Shown in pieces: positions 1 through 13,046 of a stretch of 64,000 bases of DNA (positions are counted from its first letter, which is position 1; every line of letters starts with the position of its first letter). The DNA is from Lycorma delicatula (Eukaryota; Arthropoda; Insecta; Hemiptera; Fulgoridae). The position numbers and the translations under genes were made by a program. The stretch covers positions 134,605,571 to 134,669,570 of the forward strand of contig NC_134458.1 of the NCBI RefSeq assembly GCF_047948215.1, in the 5' to 3' direction. The notes under the pieces are model-generated. The model was not told where the DNA came from and made no database searches. It saw nothing but the letters and a program-made list of their open reading frames with translations.

Positions 1-305
1 TGGGTGGATAAAGTGACAAATGATGAGGTGTTGTGGCAAATAGATGAAGAAAGAAGCATTTGGAAAACTACAGTTAAGAGACAGACTTATAAGCCACATA
101 TTAAGGCATTCTGGAATAGTCGCTTTAATATTGGAGGGACAGGTGGAAGGAAAAAATTGTGCAAGCAGGCAACATTTGGAGTATGTAAAACAAATTGTTA
201 GGGACGTGGGATATGGGGGTATATCGAAATGAAATGACTGGTACTAGATAGAGAATCTTGGAGAGCTGCATCAAACCAGTCAAATGACTGAAGACAAAAA
301 AAAAA
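1..305 (+). mobile_element. 3' end of a non-LTR retrotransposon (LINE), truncated and frameshifted
   Basis: The + strand encodes the well-known C-terminal tail of insect endonuclease-reverse transcriptase LINEs in three frames. KVTNDEVL...ERSIWKT is at 10-90, then HILRHSGIVALILEGQVEGK, then DRESWRAASNQSND followed by TGA at 289-291. A run of A starts at 296, as expected for a LINE 3' terminus. At least two frameshifts separate the blocks, so it is dead. The rest of the element lies outside the window. The clade is not certain from this tail alone. Confidence 0.75.
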
Positions 306-3300
306 TTTTAATTAAAAAAAAGTTAACAAAAAAAGGAGATGAAGTCTGATTCGAACCAATTTGCCTTCCTCTTGATCCAAATATTTCATTCATTAAAATT
401 TTTACGAAAGTTATATAATTTGGAATATTAAAACCAAAGTTTCATGAAAGCCAGTTTTCCTCTGTAAAAATAATCAGATTTAAAGTTCATTTCAAGATTT
501 GCAAGAACTCATAATTCATTAAAAGTAACAAGTCTACTTGTTTCAGTTATACCAAGTACATTTACAGTTACTTTTCCAAAATTTTAATGATTAATTAGTT
601 ATTTATAGTAGTTCATTTTGTTCTTAAGAATGAACGGATATCATTATTTTTTAACAAATATTATTGCTTCATTGTGGTCGATATGAATCAAAAACCTTTC
701 TCAATTACCAATTTTTTTTGTTTGATCGCTTGAGTAAAGCCAAGACAGATTATGCTAAATGCTTATAAGTTCGAATTTTATCTTCAGGAAAAGAAATTTA
801 CACAGGACGTGGTTGAAATACCAAAACTTCTTTTATTTTGTCTGGTAGCTTTTTAAACTCTGCCAGCTAATTTTTTTACCTTGCTTACATAGGAATTTAA
901 CAGTTGTAGGTTTTATATTGACTTTAACATCACATTTTTTTATTGCTGCTGATGTACTATTAAAGATTAAAAATGGACTTCCTTGGGGTACCAATAATAT
1001 CAGTTAACATTGCCTCTAAGAGTATACTCTCTGTAATCATGACAGCTGATATTTAAGATTAATATTTTCCTCTTTAAATTTATTTTTTCAAATTATTTAT
1101 TTCAGTTTTGTAAATCGTATTGAATATCATCACACCCTTAAAAAATTAATTCAATATTCTCTTTAATTGTATTAAAAGAGGAAATCCCCTGAATGAATCA
1201 TTTAAGTTCAAGGTTGAGGTCATGGCATGAGTGGGATTCCCTAGTTATTAGTAGTTAACTCCCCACCACAGATTTCTGGTGTCATTGAAATACATTCTTC
1301 ACTCTTATCAAGGTTGCATATTTTACATTGCTCAATCTTCCACTTGACTTTCTTCTGCATATATTTTACAGTATTTATTTTTATTAATTTGTTGGCACAA
1401 ATAATGATATTTTTTATGACGAAAAGAATCATTTCTTGATTTGAAGAATTTACTGCACATTTTAAGTACAAAATTTTAAAAAACTATAAGGAATTTTCTC
1501 GGAGCCAACTACTGAATTCACTTTTTAAGAGTTTGATGATATGTGAAATACGATTAACAAAACTGAGATAAAAAATTTAAATAAAGATATTTAGCGAGGA
1601 AAATGTTAATCTTAAGTATCAACTGCAGTCATTCATTTTACGGAACGGAGGAATGTTCCACTCGATCGTTATCTAAGAAGACAGTGAGATTGATTTGATA
1701 CTTTCCCATTAGCCGGACCGCAGTGCATTTATCCACGTTTTTAAAATTGTATATTTATTCAACAATAATACAGACACAGAAAATTTGAAATTGTTTATCC
1801 ATTTTTTTAGAAAATTACTTTAAAATAAAAACGAAAAAATTACTACAAAAAGATACAAACTAAAATTAATTTTTCATATTTTTAAAAATTACTGACTATT
1901 TAATTTCACAAACGATTTACTGCTATGGAGGACATAATAAGCTGATTTTGAAAAAAATATATTGTAGAAGAGAGAGTTTCTCGCCGGGACATAAATTCGG
2001 TCAAATAAACCTTAAATTATTTTATTTTTCAACTTGGCCGCATGTCGCATTAGATCCGTGTTTGTGTTTTATATATAAACGCCGTTTTGTGAATTGATGA
2101 AGCTGAACAAAAGATGACGGGGAAATAGTACACCCGGTTGCTTAATTATTCTATACGATAAGCCTTGCTAGCGATCGGTAGTTATTGTCGAACCGGGTTT
2201 AATTTGTTGTTTTCTAGAAGTGTTGCCGCGGGATAGTCAATAGTCAGGAAAAACAGGAAGAAACATTTCATTTTACGTTTATACATTTTATTTTTATGTT
2301 TATACAAACTCCCAAATATCTATTACCGGGGATATTCTGCCAACATTGTTTTTCCGGAATATAATATGTTTATGATTAGCGGCAATGTCGCCTCCAATTT
2401 CACTTAACGGCTGTTCGTCTAATGCGAAAAAGTACATCTCCTATTTGTACATGTTCCAATATACGGTCATGTTTTTTGACATTTTAAGTTACCGGTTACA
2501 GAAATCGATATAGTCAGTTCCCCGCACCAGCAGTAAATGGGCCAAACAATAATCGGAAACCGACTCCCTGAAACCAGTTACGTATAAGTAAACTCATTTT
2601 TTCATTACAAGTGTGTGCTCTGCATTTCCACTTTATACCGTAAAAAAATATATCCTAATTTCATGTCCAGTTTGCTAACAATACACCGCATTCTTGTCGA
2701 AACTCTGCCGCTGCTAATTCTGGGTTTGGTAATTTCCACAGTTCATTACCGTTCCAGAAGCTCGTGAACTCACAACGATACGGATAAGAGCGGAAGGAAG
2801 GAATGTACTGTTATAAAGAGAGAATCATTGATACAGTAGCTGGTATTGTTAGGGCTAGTATGATAGTTCAAATAACATAAGCAGAAAAAACAGTTTGTCA
2901 CGTAAGTAGCACTGAAGTAGTAGTTGTTATCAGTAGGTCTACCACAATATTTCGATAAGATAACCCAGACAAAAATCCGTTCCTTAAACAGGAAGGAAAA
3001 ACGTAATTTCATTTTTAACAACGAAATGAAATTAAACTTGTAAAACGTGACTAGATATTTCTTTAAATATAGTTTACCTTTAGCGATCACTTACAAAAAC
3101 AAAAAAAAAGGCGTTATTGAGATTCATAAGAAGAAAACGATTGCTAATTGGTGAATACCTATATTCACGAATGCGGTTCATCGGGTATTGGACATTGCGT
3201 AAAAATATAGACCCAAATATGGACATTCGGTATTGATATCCACCAATACCCGATATTGAATTTTTTATTATTAAAAAAAAATATTTGAAGAAAAAATAAA

Positions 3301-4640
3301 TTTTTTACAAAAAATCAAAATATTTAAAGGTAAATTTTTCCATATAACTTTGTTATATTATTAGGAGAGCAGTAAATCCTGAACTGCGAGAGTAGTGTAT
3401 TTTACAGTGAAATTTTTTCGTGTAATTACATTTTTGCCGTAAAAAAATTGGCAGAATTTTATTTTGGTATATAATTTATCAACAGCGTGTTCTAAATCAA
3501 GAACATTTGTTTTAATCAGTTTATTTTTTGTATATAAATTTTTTGAATCGCCTACAAAGTCGTTTTATTTAACAAAAAGTTGTATGATTTCTGTAGATAA
3601 AATTTAAATGATGGCGTGATTTTTTTTTTTCAGAAATTTTGTCCAAGTTTTTAAATTAAAAAAATGGACTATCAGATCATTATCTGGCCCCTATAAATAT
3701 GAATAGTGTAGACATATTTAGAACCGTAAATATGTTAACTTATCCTTATATATTTATTTATAAATTTGCAATCTTTGCTAAAAAGAATGTGGTCCCTTAT
3801 TCTTAAAAAAAAATAACAATATCCATCTTTACCAAACCAGTAAATGCAATTATTTTCGTATCACTCAACACGATATTTCGGATTACGAGAATGGATCATA
3901 TTATGCTACCGTTGTCATTTTTAATAAATATCAAACCGTTTGAAAAATATTTACATCGATTTATTCAAAATACAATTAAAAATATTTTTTTTAACAAAAC
4001 ACGATTTATCTCATCCCCATTCAACGTCTACATAAATATATTTTCAATAGCGGCTTTTGAATTATGAATTATTTTGTAGCAATATTTTTTATATTTTATA
4101 TATTTAACATTATTTCATGTATTTGTATTGTAATAATTAATATAGAATTTAAACACATTAATTTTTTATCTTATAATTTGTTTTTGCATTTATAATACTG
4201 TTTTTGCATTTATGTACTGATCAGAATAAAGATTTATTAATTAATTTATCCATTTCAGACAAACCGTTTTGTATAGCTACACAAGTGTGGATTGTAGACC
4301 GTGTTGGGGCATTCTACTCTTTTGGTTACTGCAACTTTTGCTTATCAAAGTTAGTAATATTAAATGATGAAAGAAATAGCCGACATGGAAATTAAAAAAA
4401 TAAAAATAAAAAATTAAGGTTCATCATGCAAAGGGTCATCATTAAAAGTTAAATAATCAGGTAAAGATTTAATCAGAATAATTCAGAACATAAAAAAGTG
4501 CGCTGTAAATATGAAAAAAAGTTTTGGATCCAAGCTATTTAAATTAAAAAATTCCCACTGTTATATTTAATCAAGACAGTCACTTCAAGAAGTTTTAAAT
4601 CTGTTAAACATTAAAAAAAACATGACTGCCAAAAAAAAAA
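306..4640. other. AT-rich stretch without recognisable genes
   Basis: I see no convincing exon, RNA gene or transposon protein here on either strand. Short open frames near 1241-1471 and 2770-3090 are AT-driven and match nothing I know. A perfect 12-bp inverted repeat (ATCGGGTATTGG at 3180-3191 and its complement at 3243-3254) could form a small stem. The part around 2000-2760 has a somewhat higher GC content but no clear frame. Confidence 0.5.
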
Positions 4641-4997
4641 CTAAAACACTAGGATGCCCGGCTAATGCATATCATTAGGCGACAGTGTAATGTAGAAGTG
4701 CGGAGCCCCTAAATTTCGGACCATTATCATTAGATCCGTGAAGGCTTTATGCCAATATGACTGAGTCCCTCGAATATTACGCATCACAAGGTGAACGTTT
4801 TGAACAACATTATTAGGCTCAACTCCGCTTTGGCGTAAGCGACCACAAACAGAAACATTTTGCTGAGCTTTATGCAACTCTACAGAGAGGGCGTAAAACT
4901 GATACTCGTTGGTTTGTAATCTCCTTTTGTTACTCATTACCCTTGATTGGACGTAGTCAAGTGGAGTTACGGGCACTGAGCGGTATTCTCTGAACCA
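4641..4997 (-). mobile_element. Helitron Rep/helicase N-terminal domain remnant
   Basis: Read on the minus strand from 4997, the frame gives WFREYRSVPVTPLDYVQSR, then NKRRLQTNEYQFYAL, then IRGTQSYWHKAFTDLMIMVR, then LGAPHFYITLSPNDMH, and after an in-frame TAG, PGILVF. This block order is that of the Helitron_like_N domain of Helitron Rep-helicases (typical text: GT..YW...L..LM..LG.P.FF.T.S..D..WP). The TAG at about 4664-4666 sits where the family has Trp, a one-base change. Another stop lies upstream near 5004. Only this domain is left; the Rep HUH motif and helicase were not found nearby, so it is an inactive fragment. Confidence 0.75.
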
Positions 4998-6778
4998 TTC
5001 CTACCGTCTACAAACAGTTTGATTCATGCCAATTTAAATAAATTAAAAAAATTATTTAAACATAGATATACAGATACAGCCTATGGCACTGGGTCGTACA
5101 TCTAAATCGGTTCAGCTACTACGGTGGAACAAACATATATACACCCTAAATACATTACATTCCTTTTTAGGCAGTCGTTTAAAAATAGGAATCAAAAAAT
5201 CTATGGAAGTTAATGAACGAAGTGTTACAATATCGATATGTTAACTCTCGATAATTAGGTAATTTATTTAGATTAATTGTAGTAAACTGATAATTATTAT
5301 TTTGTTTGTTGTTATGAGTGAAATGTAAAACAGCTAGCATACAAGAGAATAAAATTCAACGTATTTTTTATAAGTTAAACTGTAAAAATATAAATGTAAT
5401 GTATTAATAAAATTAGCACTTGCCGTGATTTTGAAAATTCATTTTTTGATTTCGTTTAATGGAAGGCCTCGGAAATTCCTATATATCTTACTTTTTTGGC
5501 CTCAGCGCGTTCTTATATTTGGATTTACTCAAATAATAGTTAGGATCTTAAATAAGTCTCTCATTCTTGTTACGGGACTAGCGGCCGGTCCGTAAGGATT
5601 AGAACTAGGTTCATTATGAATATCAACATATTTGACGCTACTTGGTTTGAACGCTTTGGTGTTTGGATCCCTTAGAACTGAATTAGAAATTTTTTATTGC
5701 AGTGGTGCTTCAGAATATGTTTGTTTGTTTGTTCTTTCAGACTATCGTTAGCTAATATTTTGTCTAATAGAACCAAATAAGGCTGACCAGATGATTTGTA
5801 TTTTCATACATTTTAAAAATTAAGGTAATGCTCTGCTTAAGAGATTCAGTTTTTAATCCCATCTGCAAAAAAGGAAGCTCTGATTTATCTATCCATTTGA
5901 TTGTTAAAGTTGATTTAATATGATGAACGTCGTATGATTTTTTAAGGTATTCTGGTTTATCTGACATATTTATTTACATTTATCTTTTTTAAAAAAAGAA
6001 TAAAACGAATCATAGTTATGGTCATTAACAACAAAAAAGCTAACTACACACAGACCTTTTTTACTTTGATGATCTATGGAAACTGAATCATTGAACATGA
6101 ATTTGGTCAGTGGCATTTTAATATCTAGGCTGCTACTCCCTTAGAGATTTCAGGTATTGTCCAACCATCATGTTGTAAGAAAATGTATTAACCAGAATTC
6201 CTCTATTTTTAAAAATTAATGTTGTAGGTTACTGTTGCTTAGACTCCTTTGTTAGATCCTCACGCATTTTTATATTTCCTGTGTATTATTTTGCTTTTCT
6301 TACGAGTTAAACTTCTTATGACAAGTTCCTACGTTTCTGTGAATTGAAACGTTTAAACAGGTTTTGGTTAAGTGGAATTTAATGACAGGTATGATTAAAG
6401 ATATTTTATTTGTAGGTTAAGGTTAGAATTTTTCCACACCTTTTTAATAATATCATTAGCATTAAATAAAATACGTATCTGTTTTATTAAAATCTAAGCT
6501 ATTTATAGTTGCAGAATTGATTTTATTTGGTTTGTATAATGTAAATATTAGTAGTTCATTCGAAACGTCAATGGATATTTGAATGACGACTTACTTCGAG
6601 ATAATGTACATTTTAGTTGTACATGCTATTACTTAATTTTACTGATTTATTTTAATATTAATCTATGTTAAGAATATACCTTAATTAGAGCTATAATTTT
6701 ATGTTTAACTGTAAGCTTTATTTTTTCTTAGTACTTTTATTTATAGTTGCATCAACATTTAAAAAAATTAGCTACTTA
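4998..6778. other. AT-rich stretch, nothing identified
   Basis: No exon or element protein was recognised on either strand. The minus-strand frame at 5764-5967 has no family signature. The stretch 5470-5700 is less AT-rich and may be a further decayed repeat, but I cannot name it. Confidence 0.4.
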
Positions 6779-6779
6779 T

Positions 6780-7010
6780 TAGTGTAATATAGCTGTACCG
6801 GTAAACGCGTAGTCTTGAACAAACTCAGGCCGACCATTCCTGAACCTGTGGTTAATTGAAACCCAACTGCCAAAGAACACCAGTATCCACGATATATTAT
6901 TCAAATCCAAATAAAAGCATCTACCTTTATTAGAATTTGAACCTATGAACTTCGACTTCAAAATCAGCTCATTTACGACGACGAGTTTACAACTAGACCA
7001 ATCCGGGGGG
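6780..7010 (-). mobile_element. tRNA-derived SINE
   Basis: On the minus strand the element starts near 7010 with GGATTGGTCTAGTTGTAAACTCG, a good Pol III box A (complement of 6982-7002). A box B (AGGTTCAAATTCT, complement of 6932-6944) follows about 50 bases later. The rest (to about 6780) is an unrelated body that has the look of a dispersed repeat and keeps a spurious 60-codon frame. The box spacing is that of a tRNA gene, but no tRNA cloverleaf is intact, so this is a SINE and not a tRNA gene. Confidence 0.65.
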
Positions 7011-7125
7011 TTACTTAAGTTTTCATTTTATAACTAACAGTGAAAAAAATAAAAATTTTATTATTATGAGTGTTTTGTTTATAAAATTAGAATTATATTT
7101 ATCAAGAAAATTGAAAAATCTTGTT

Positions 7126-7291
7126 TTTAATTTTCGTATTGATTTGGAAGATTGTTTGCCGTTTCTCGAACTAAGTTAAAATTAAAAAGAGTTACGCCTT
7201 TCTTATCTATCTCAGCTATCGTACACACTCACAAACAGTTTATACAAACTTATTTATATATATATAAAATAACAATAAATAGTAATAATTA

Positions 7292-7349
<58 letters not shown>

Positions 7350-8131
7350 AAATTTCCTTACAACATTCACGGGTTTTATTACATTTGAGACAAATATCGT
7401 TCCTTCTCATGGAATGTTAAAAATGGCATTTTAGTTGAAATATATGTGTAGCAAATGTAATAATAACCTTACATACACAGATTACGCGCGCGCGTAAAAG
7501 TCTACTCAGACAATACATGAGTAGAATTAACAGTACGTCACCAAGACATCACAAACAACAGAAGAACGTCGATACAATCTCCGACAAAGAAAACAGACAC
7601 TCCGACCGACAATTTTTAATCAGGAAGAACTAAACAGCAAATGTAAATTCGCTTGAGTAACATAATTATTAATAAATTAATATACGAATATGTATATTAG
7701 TTACTTTAAACTGCCCATACTAAAGCGCACTACTAATTCCATAGTACATGCAACTGTACTATCGGACTGAGTGAAAATAGTCGCATAACTGGTTTAATTT
7801 ACTTATATAACCTCAAACGTTTCTTATCTTGGCACATGTTTTAACGAGTAAAGTGGGATGGATGAAACGATTGACGAAAAAAATGCCATTTGCTTGTTGG
7901 GAATCAAATCCAAGACCAAAAGATATAATATTATGGTAATCATTTGGTCATTTTATATACAATATTCGAATGATTCGTATAATTTGAGATGTAATAAAAC
8001 AGGAATATTGTAGGCGTATGCTGATTGGCTCCGTGACCTTCTAAATACTGTTGTTTAGGGGACATGTCCCTTGATCAAGTATTCTTGATCCTAAACGGCA
8101 AACAATCTTTCAAATCAATACGAAAATTAAA
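7126..8131. repeat. Region bounded by 39-bp near-perfect inverted repeats
   Basis: The 39 bases at 7126-7164 and 8093-8131 are reverse complements with about one mismatch (core GATTTG[GA]AAGATTGTTTGCC). They enclose about 0.9 kb that contains an AT dinucleotide run and no long frame. The layout is that of a small non-autonomous DNA transposon, but the similarity stops sharply on both sides and no target duplication was seen. Confidence 0.5.
7294..7342. repeat. (AT)n microsatellite
   Basis: An uninterrupted alternating AT run of about 24 units. It creates the low-complexity open frame on the + strand at 7152-7388, which is not a gene. Confidence 0.95.
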
Positions 8132-9369
8132 TCAACATGCCCCTAGTATTCTACTAGAATACTATGCCGTGAACGAGGCACAAGTTAGTAAATGGACCCG
8201 AGTTGAGCTACGAAGGCTTGATGAACTATACTAATATTATATATTGTATGTTTATGAACAATAAGTTTTATCTGGTATTGCTACGTACCTGTAGCATTTT
8301 ATCTATATATTTGCAAAATGTGACGTCATATGGTACGTTTGTAAATTATGCATTTTCATTCCTGCTTAACACGTGTAATATTTTTATTTGACGTCATATG
8401 ACCGTTTCGCAAAGGAATATTGATTTCCCAAAGTTCTATTGTGTAGTTTAAATTCGTCAACACGTAACATTAAACCAATTGTAAAAATACAATTGATTTG
8501 ATGACGTGCAAAAATAAATTTATATGTCACCACAGAATGGCCACATTCTGGGGAAAGACTCCACAGAATGGATTGCACAATTTACACTGTTACAGTAAAA
8601 ATATAATAAAAAAATAAAATTAAAACGGATACTAAATGAGCATTTAGTATCCATTCAGTGTTAAAACGAGTTTTTAATGAATTAATAAAAACAGAATCGG
8701 CTTTATTTTAGTACATAGGAGTAAATAGATATTTATTTGGGATTTAAGTACAGTGTGATTTACTAAGCCTTCTTTATCTTGTGATTTACTGTTACAGTTG
8801 AGGCGAACTGGATCTATAGATATTTTTTGTGACATGGATATAGAGATTGTAACTCACATTCAGCCTATTACCATCCCAGAAGATTGAGAGACTTTTTTTT
8901 ACTGACTGAATTACCTATTAATATTAGTTCAGTTCATAATTGAACTAATCTCTAGATCTTAACATTATTACAAGAACTTTTTATATTAACTCGTTCCCTC
9001 TAAAAATGAAATATTTATTAGTTAGTAATAATTATTGAAATTACACGTACAGCATCCGATTTCATTTTCTTCTCCTCTGTAGTGAATACTGTAAATAATT
9101 GTTCTTTATTAAATGTGATGATTCATTCACGATTTCATGAATCATTTTCCCAAGTTAATAAATAGTTATATGTTGATTCATCAAGTAAAAATATTTACGA
9201 AAATTACAGTTTTACTGGGAAGAAATGTTTATAAAATTATGTTTATTTACGCTTATTTAACCTCTTGTATTATTCTGCTGCAATGAAGAACGCTGTTGCA
9301 TAAAAAAAACTGGCTGCTGATTGGTTAACCAAAGAGCTACGTCATTATCCCTACTTTTTTATTAGTCTT
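8132..9369. other. Non-coding stretch with small palindromes and CRE-like sites
   Basis: No exon was recognised. The palindrome TGACGTCA followed by TATG occurs near 8321, and a partial copy (GACGTCATATG) near 8391; they look like CRE half-sites but have no gene beside them. A perfect 12-bp inverted repeat with a two-base loop lies at 8627-8652. Confidence 0.4.
8627..8652. repeat. Perfect short hairpin
   Basis: GGATACTAAATG at 8627-8638 is followed by AG and then its exact complement at 8641-8652. It may be a decayed inverted-repeat element or the stem of a transcript. No function is evident. Confidence 0.7.
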
Positions 9370-9490
9370 CTTAGAAGAAATACCTGTTCTTTTTCTTGCA
9401 TTGGTGTTTTAGATATCACAGTTGCAAGTAGTTTTGTTACTGTTGTATATAAAATTACTGTATTCATTTTTGTATTATGTTTTTCTCAAG
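9370..9490 (+). promoter_or_regulatory. Possible promoter and non-coding first exon of syntenin
   Basis: A strong donor-like site, CTCAAG|GTAAGATT, occurs at 9490/9491. It is preceded by about 120 bases with no long frame. An inverted CCAAT box (GATTGG) and a mixed GC/AT stretch lie upstream at about 9317-9350. The first coding exon has an acceptor at 17592 and only 10 bases of 5' UTR, so an upstream non-coding exon must exist. This is one candidate; the choice is inference and other donors are possible. Confidence 0.2.
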
Positions 9491-10282
9491 GTAAGATTTA
9501 ATTATCCTTTCCTTTAACCAATTTACGTATATTAAATTTTAATTTCAGAAAAACTTTTACTAATTGTACAGCAAACTATTATCGTACTTTGAATTCTTTT
9601 TTTGATGGCGTCTCTTACATATTCCTGGAAATTGATTCATAAGGGGGTTTTCCTTATACGTAAAATATAAATTTCATTATCTTCATAGTTTTTTTTTTTA
9701 ATATTTAATCTACACAAAAAATAATAATAACGCTTCAGCTTGAATTTATTCTTATTTTAATTGTTGAGAGGTTGATTAGTATAGGTCTGTATGCATATTA
9801 CGCCTCATTTCGGATAAATAGTAGGACCTTTAACTGAAAGAGAACATCAATTAAATAGCTTCTAAACAACCCTATTAAAAATGTTAAAACCGTTATTTTA
9901 TTTTATATTTTTTTTAGAAAGAAAAAAATTATAGACCAAGATTGTTTTATGTTTTAGAGTTAGTAAAAACTATGTCAGTTCCGGCTGGTTTCGGTTAAGA
10001 TCTGACTAGTAGATATCAAATGCTGATTATGTTATTAGTTAGGAAATTTAATGCAGGGATTATAAATCTATATTTATATGTCGGCTACAATGTTTTAATA
10101 ATTGAAATCATCGTCATTTTCGATTTTTTTATATGATTAATTATGTTTAATTCTTCATCATTACAATTCCACACAGCGAATAAAAAACATTGTTTTTGAA
10201 AAGATATATTTTAAGAACTACTAGACCAAAACAAATTAAGTTTTATACCATATTAAACCCATTTTTCTAAGAATTTTAATTT

Positions 10283-10404
10283 AATAATTAAAAGTAAATA
10301 AGTGATATATCCACCTTACCAGCAAATAAATAATTTATTTTTTAGATAAATTATTTATTTACTATTAAGGTGCATATATCACTTATTAATTACTTTTAAT
10401 TATT
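10283..10404. repeat. Foldback hairpin of about 55-bp arms
   Basis: The left arm 10283-10337 and right arm 10347-10404 are near-perfect reverse complements (shared blocks TAATTAAAAGTAA, AAGTGATATAT, AAATAAATAATTTA) with about nine bases between. It resembles a short MITE or foldback element. No coding capacity. Confidence 0.7.
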
Positions 10405-11924
10405 TTATTAAAATATACCAGCGGAACCATGTTGAAGAAATTTATCATGAATTTTAATTTGTTTGAAGGAGACATTAGAATTGGAAAACGTTGCTTATAC
10501 AATTACACTATTTTCACGGTAATGCTGTTTCAACGTTCCTAAACTTCGTCAGCAGATTTTGTATCAAAATTGTTGTTAAGTAAAGTGTATTTAAGAATAC
10601 GCAGTACTTAAAAAGTAATATTAAGTTTTATCTATTGGTTAAGTAAAGTATTTTCACAATAGAAAATTATGGAAAAGAATTTTATATTTTAACTCTGGAG
10701 AATAATTAAATCTAAACATAAAATCCTATCAGTTTTATTTATTATAAACAATTTTTACATTGCAGTATGTTAAAATTAAATTTTCCAAAACGGGGAGAGC
10801 GATTTATAACTTAAAACGTTGAAGTTATCAATTTCTCGTATACAGTGATAAAATATCAAAGTGAGGAAATTTTAATATGCTTTAATAAAAACACTTGACA
10901 ATTTTTCTTTGTAATAAGATCCTTATTTTTGTAAATATTTGCAAAGAAATATAATTTCCACTCTTCCAATAATTTTTTTTAAATTTTTTTCTCTTTTTAT
11001 ATTATATGTCACTTTTACTTTTATTTTGATGAAAAATTCATTTGTTCTTTCATTTTCTGAGATATCTATATTTTTAAGAGATGGCATTTCCCTGAATATA
11101 ATAAATAAAATGATATTACGTAATTATTGTTTGAATATCATTGAAGCATATTGCTCATTGCAATTATTTCTAATTTTATTCCTACATGCTTACTGTTTAA
11201 ACAATTTGATTGGTGTTTTACATTTGTTTACTTAAATGATGTGTTGGGAGAACTGCCAGATCGAAACAGCTTGGATGGAAACTAATACACCGTTAGCAGA
11301 TTGTTGGAAAAATAAACTAAAATTGATTTTATACATTTTTATTTAATTTACTGCTAATTATTCTTACTGGGTTACCTTTTATTACGTAAAAAAGCTCATT
11401 AAACATTTTTTCCTTCATTTAACTAAATTTTAAGTAATGGATAAGTTTTGATAATTTACTTAATTTTCACATATTGTTTTTAATCTCTCTTTAAATTTTA
11501 TATTTGAATAGAACAATAAATGCGTTTGTGTTGTGACCTTGCCAGGTTTTTTAATATTATAAGGAATTCTAAAACAGTATCCTGAGAAACCAGTAACCGG
11601 TTTTTATTTGTTATATAAAAATTCGCGTAAATTTCTTTCTACTACTAACTTACATAATTTTACACATATATATATGTAAACAATGTAAATTATTTGTATT
11701 TTATTAAATGCCTGAATCAGAATTGTGTTTTTTTTCTTTTCCAGTTATGTACTTGTATTATATAACTGTGCATTACATTATACAAACAAAAGTATGTTAA
11801 TCAGATCAAATTTTGAATGAGGTTTTCAGTAGATCTTGACGTTCATGGCCTCCTCTCTAACTAAAAACTACAATTTTTACCACTGAAAAATTCCAGAAGG
11901 GCGTGTGTACTTACGTATGTTAGC

Positions 11925-12460
11925 CTGTATTTTGCTTGATATTGCAGACTGGCTGGACCATATTCAGATGAAATTTGGAAGAAATCACAATGATTTCTGT
12001 ATATGGGGCTATTTTACTCAAACGGTAGGTAAATTTTTTCATACAATTTAATGTCTCTTTAGTAGCTAAAATACTTTTTTAGTGTTTGGTCTTATTCAAA
12101 TCCCCCTAAAGGGGTAGAAGGAAAACGTTTTTCTTTTCCTGTCATATTCTTGCACTAAATAGATGATTTAATTACATTTGTATGTCACTTCGATTATAAA
12201 TTAGGTACTATCATTCGGGAGGATGATAAGTCAATTTTTTTTTTATGTCAGTTGTTTTGTTTGATATCTTCGGACTGGATGAGCTGATTTTTAAGAAATT
12301 TTTTACGATGATTTCTGAATGCGGGTCGCTGAGGTCGTTTAATTTTGCTTACAACCGATCAAGGGACTGTGAAGATACAGTCGCCGTAGGTCCAGAATAT
12401 CAAAATATTTGTTTAATAATTTTTTACTTGCATACTTACACAATTTAATGTTTCACTTAA
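11925..12460. repeat. Two divergent copies of a dispersed repeat
   Basis: The segments starting near 11925 and 12245 share an ordered set of words: TTGATAT..C followed by GACTGG, then GAT[TA]T.. and AAATT, then ACAATTTAATGT. Similarity is patchy with indels, so the relationship is likely but old. The wording is like the 'sensitivity to host, ACTGGACC' type segment found in insect Helitron or LINE 3' regions, though I cannot assign it. Confidence 0.3.
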
Positions 12461-13004
12461 TTTTCTACTTTTGTAGTCTGTTGAGAACGACATCTTCGGT
12501 AGCCAGAGTTGCATAACGTTCCCGGCGCATAAAAACTGGTTTGTACAATTAATTTTGATTTATTTAATTTTGCTAAATTAGATAACGTAATTTGGCGTAA
12601 TCTTACTATATATTACAAATTTTAATAAACGTCATTATCAAACTGGTTTATTTCCAATTAATTCATTTTTTATCAATGTCTCACTTTTAATGTCTTTATT
12701 TTTATGTCTTTTATTATCAAAAAAATTTTATTTTCATGATTTGTGTTTTTTACGTATATAAATTGTTTAGCTATCTTAAATATTATTGTTTTTACCACGG
12801 TTTTAATGTTCCTCTCTTTATTACAAAAATAATAATTTGATATTTTAATAAAAATCGACATTAATTTCTTTACCAACTTTTTAAGAAAAGTACGGTATTA
12901 CGTTCGATAACTTTCGGCAAGGTGGGAGTGGTGAGTAAAAATGAATTTTCTTTACGTTTTAATGTATGAGGAGTACGGAAATACCATTCACTTCAATATT
13001 GGTT

Positions 13005-13031
13005 TTATATATATATATATATATATATATT
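13005..13031. repeat. (TA)n microsatellite
   Basis: About 13 TA units immediately before the transposon at 13047. The TA target duplication of that transposon lies close by. Confidence 0.9.
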
Positions 13032-13046
13032 TACACACATTATATA

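Larger units (their letters stand above)
9491..13046. other. AT-rich intron or intergenic stretch, mostly featureless
   Basis: It contains the 10283-10404 hairpin, two loosely similar segments (11925-12060 and 12245-12460) and a TA run (13005-13031). No exon was recognised. The + strand frame at 10939-11235 is AT-rich and has no family signature. Confidence 0.4.

Noticed and set aside
6932..7002. tRNA gene on the minus strand
   Set aside because: Box A and B are present but the acceptor stem and anticodon arm do not form; the SINE body follows directly.
7152..7388. 78-codon + strand open frame
   Set aside because: Created by the AT microsatellite (alternating Tyr-Ile); no start context or homologue.
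8321..8400. Pair of CRE (TGACGTCA) elements as a promoter
   Set aside because: One copy is partial, and no exon or transcript start could be found beside them.
10939..11235. 98-codon + strand open frame with hydrophobic residues
   Set aside because: Composition (Phe, Leu, Ile, Asn) is what AT-rich DNA gives by chance; no splice sites or family signature that I can see.
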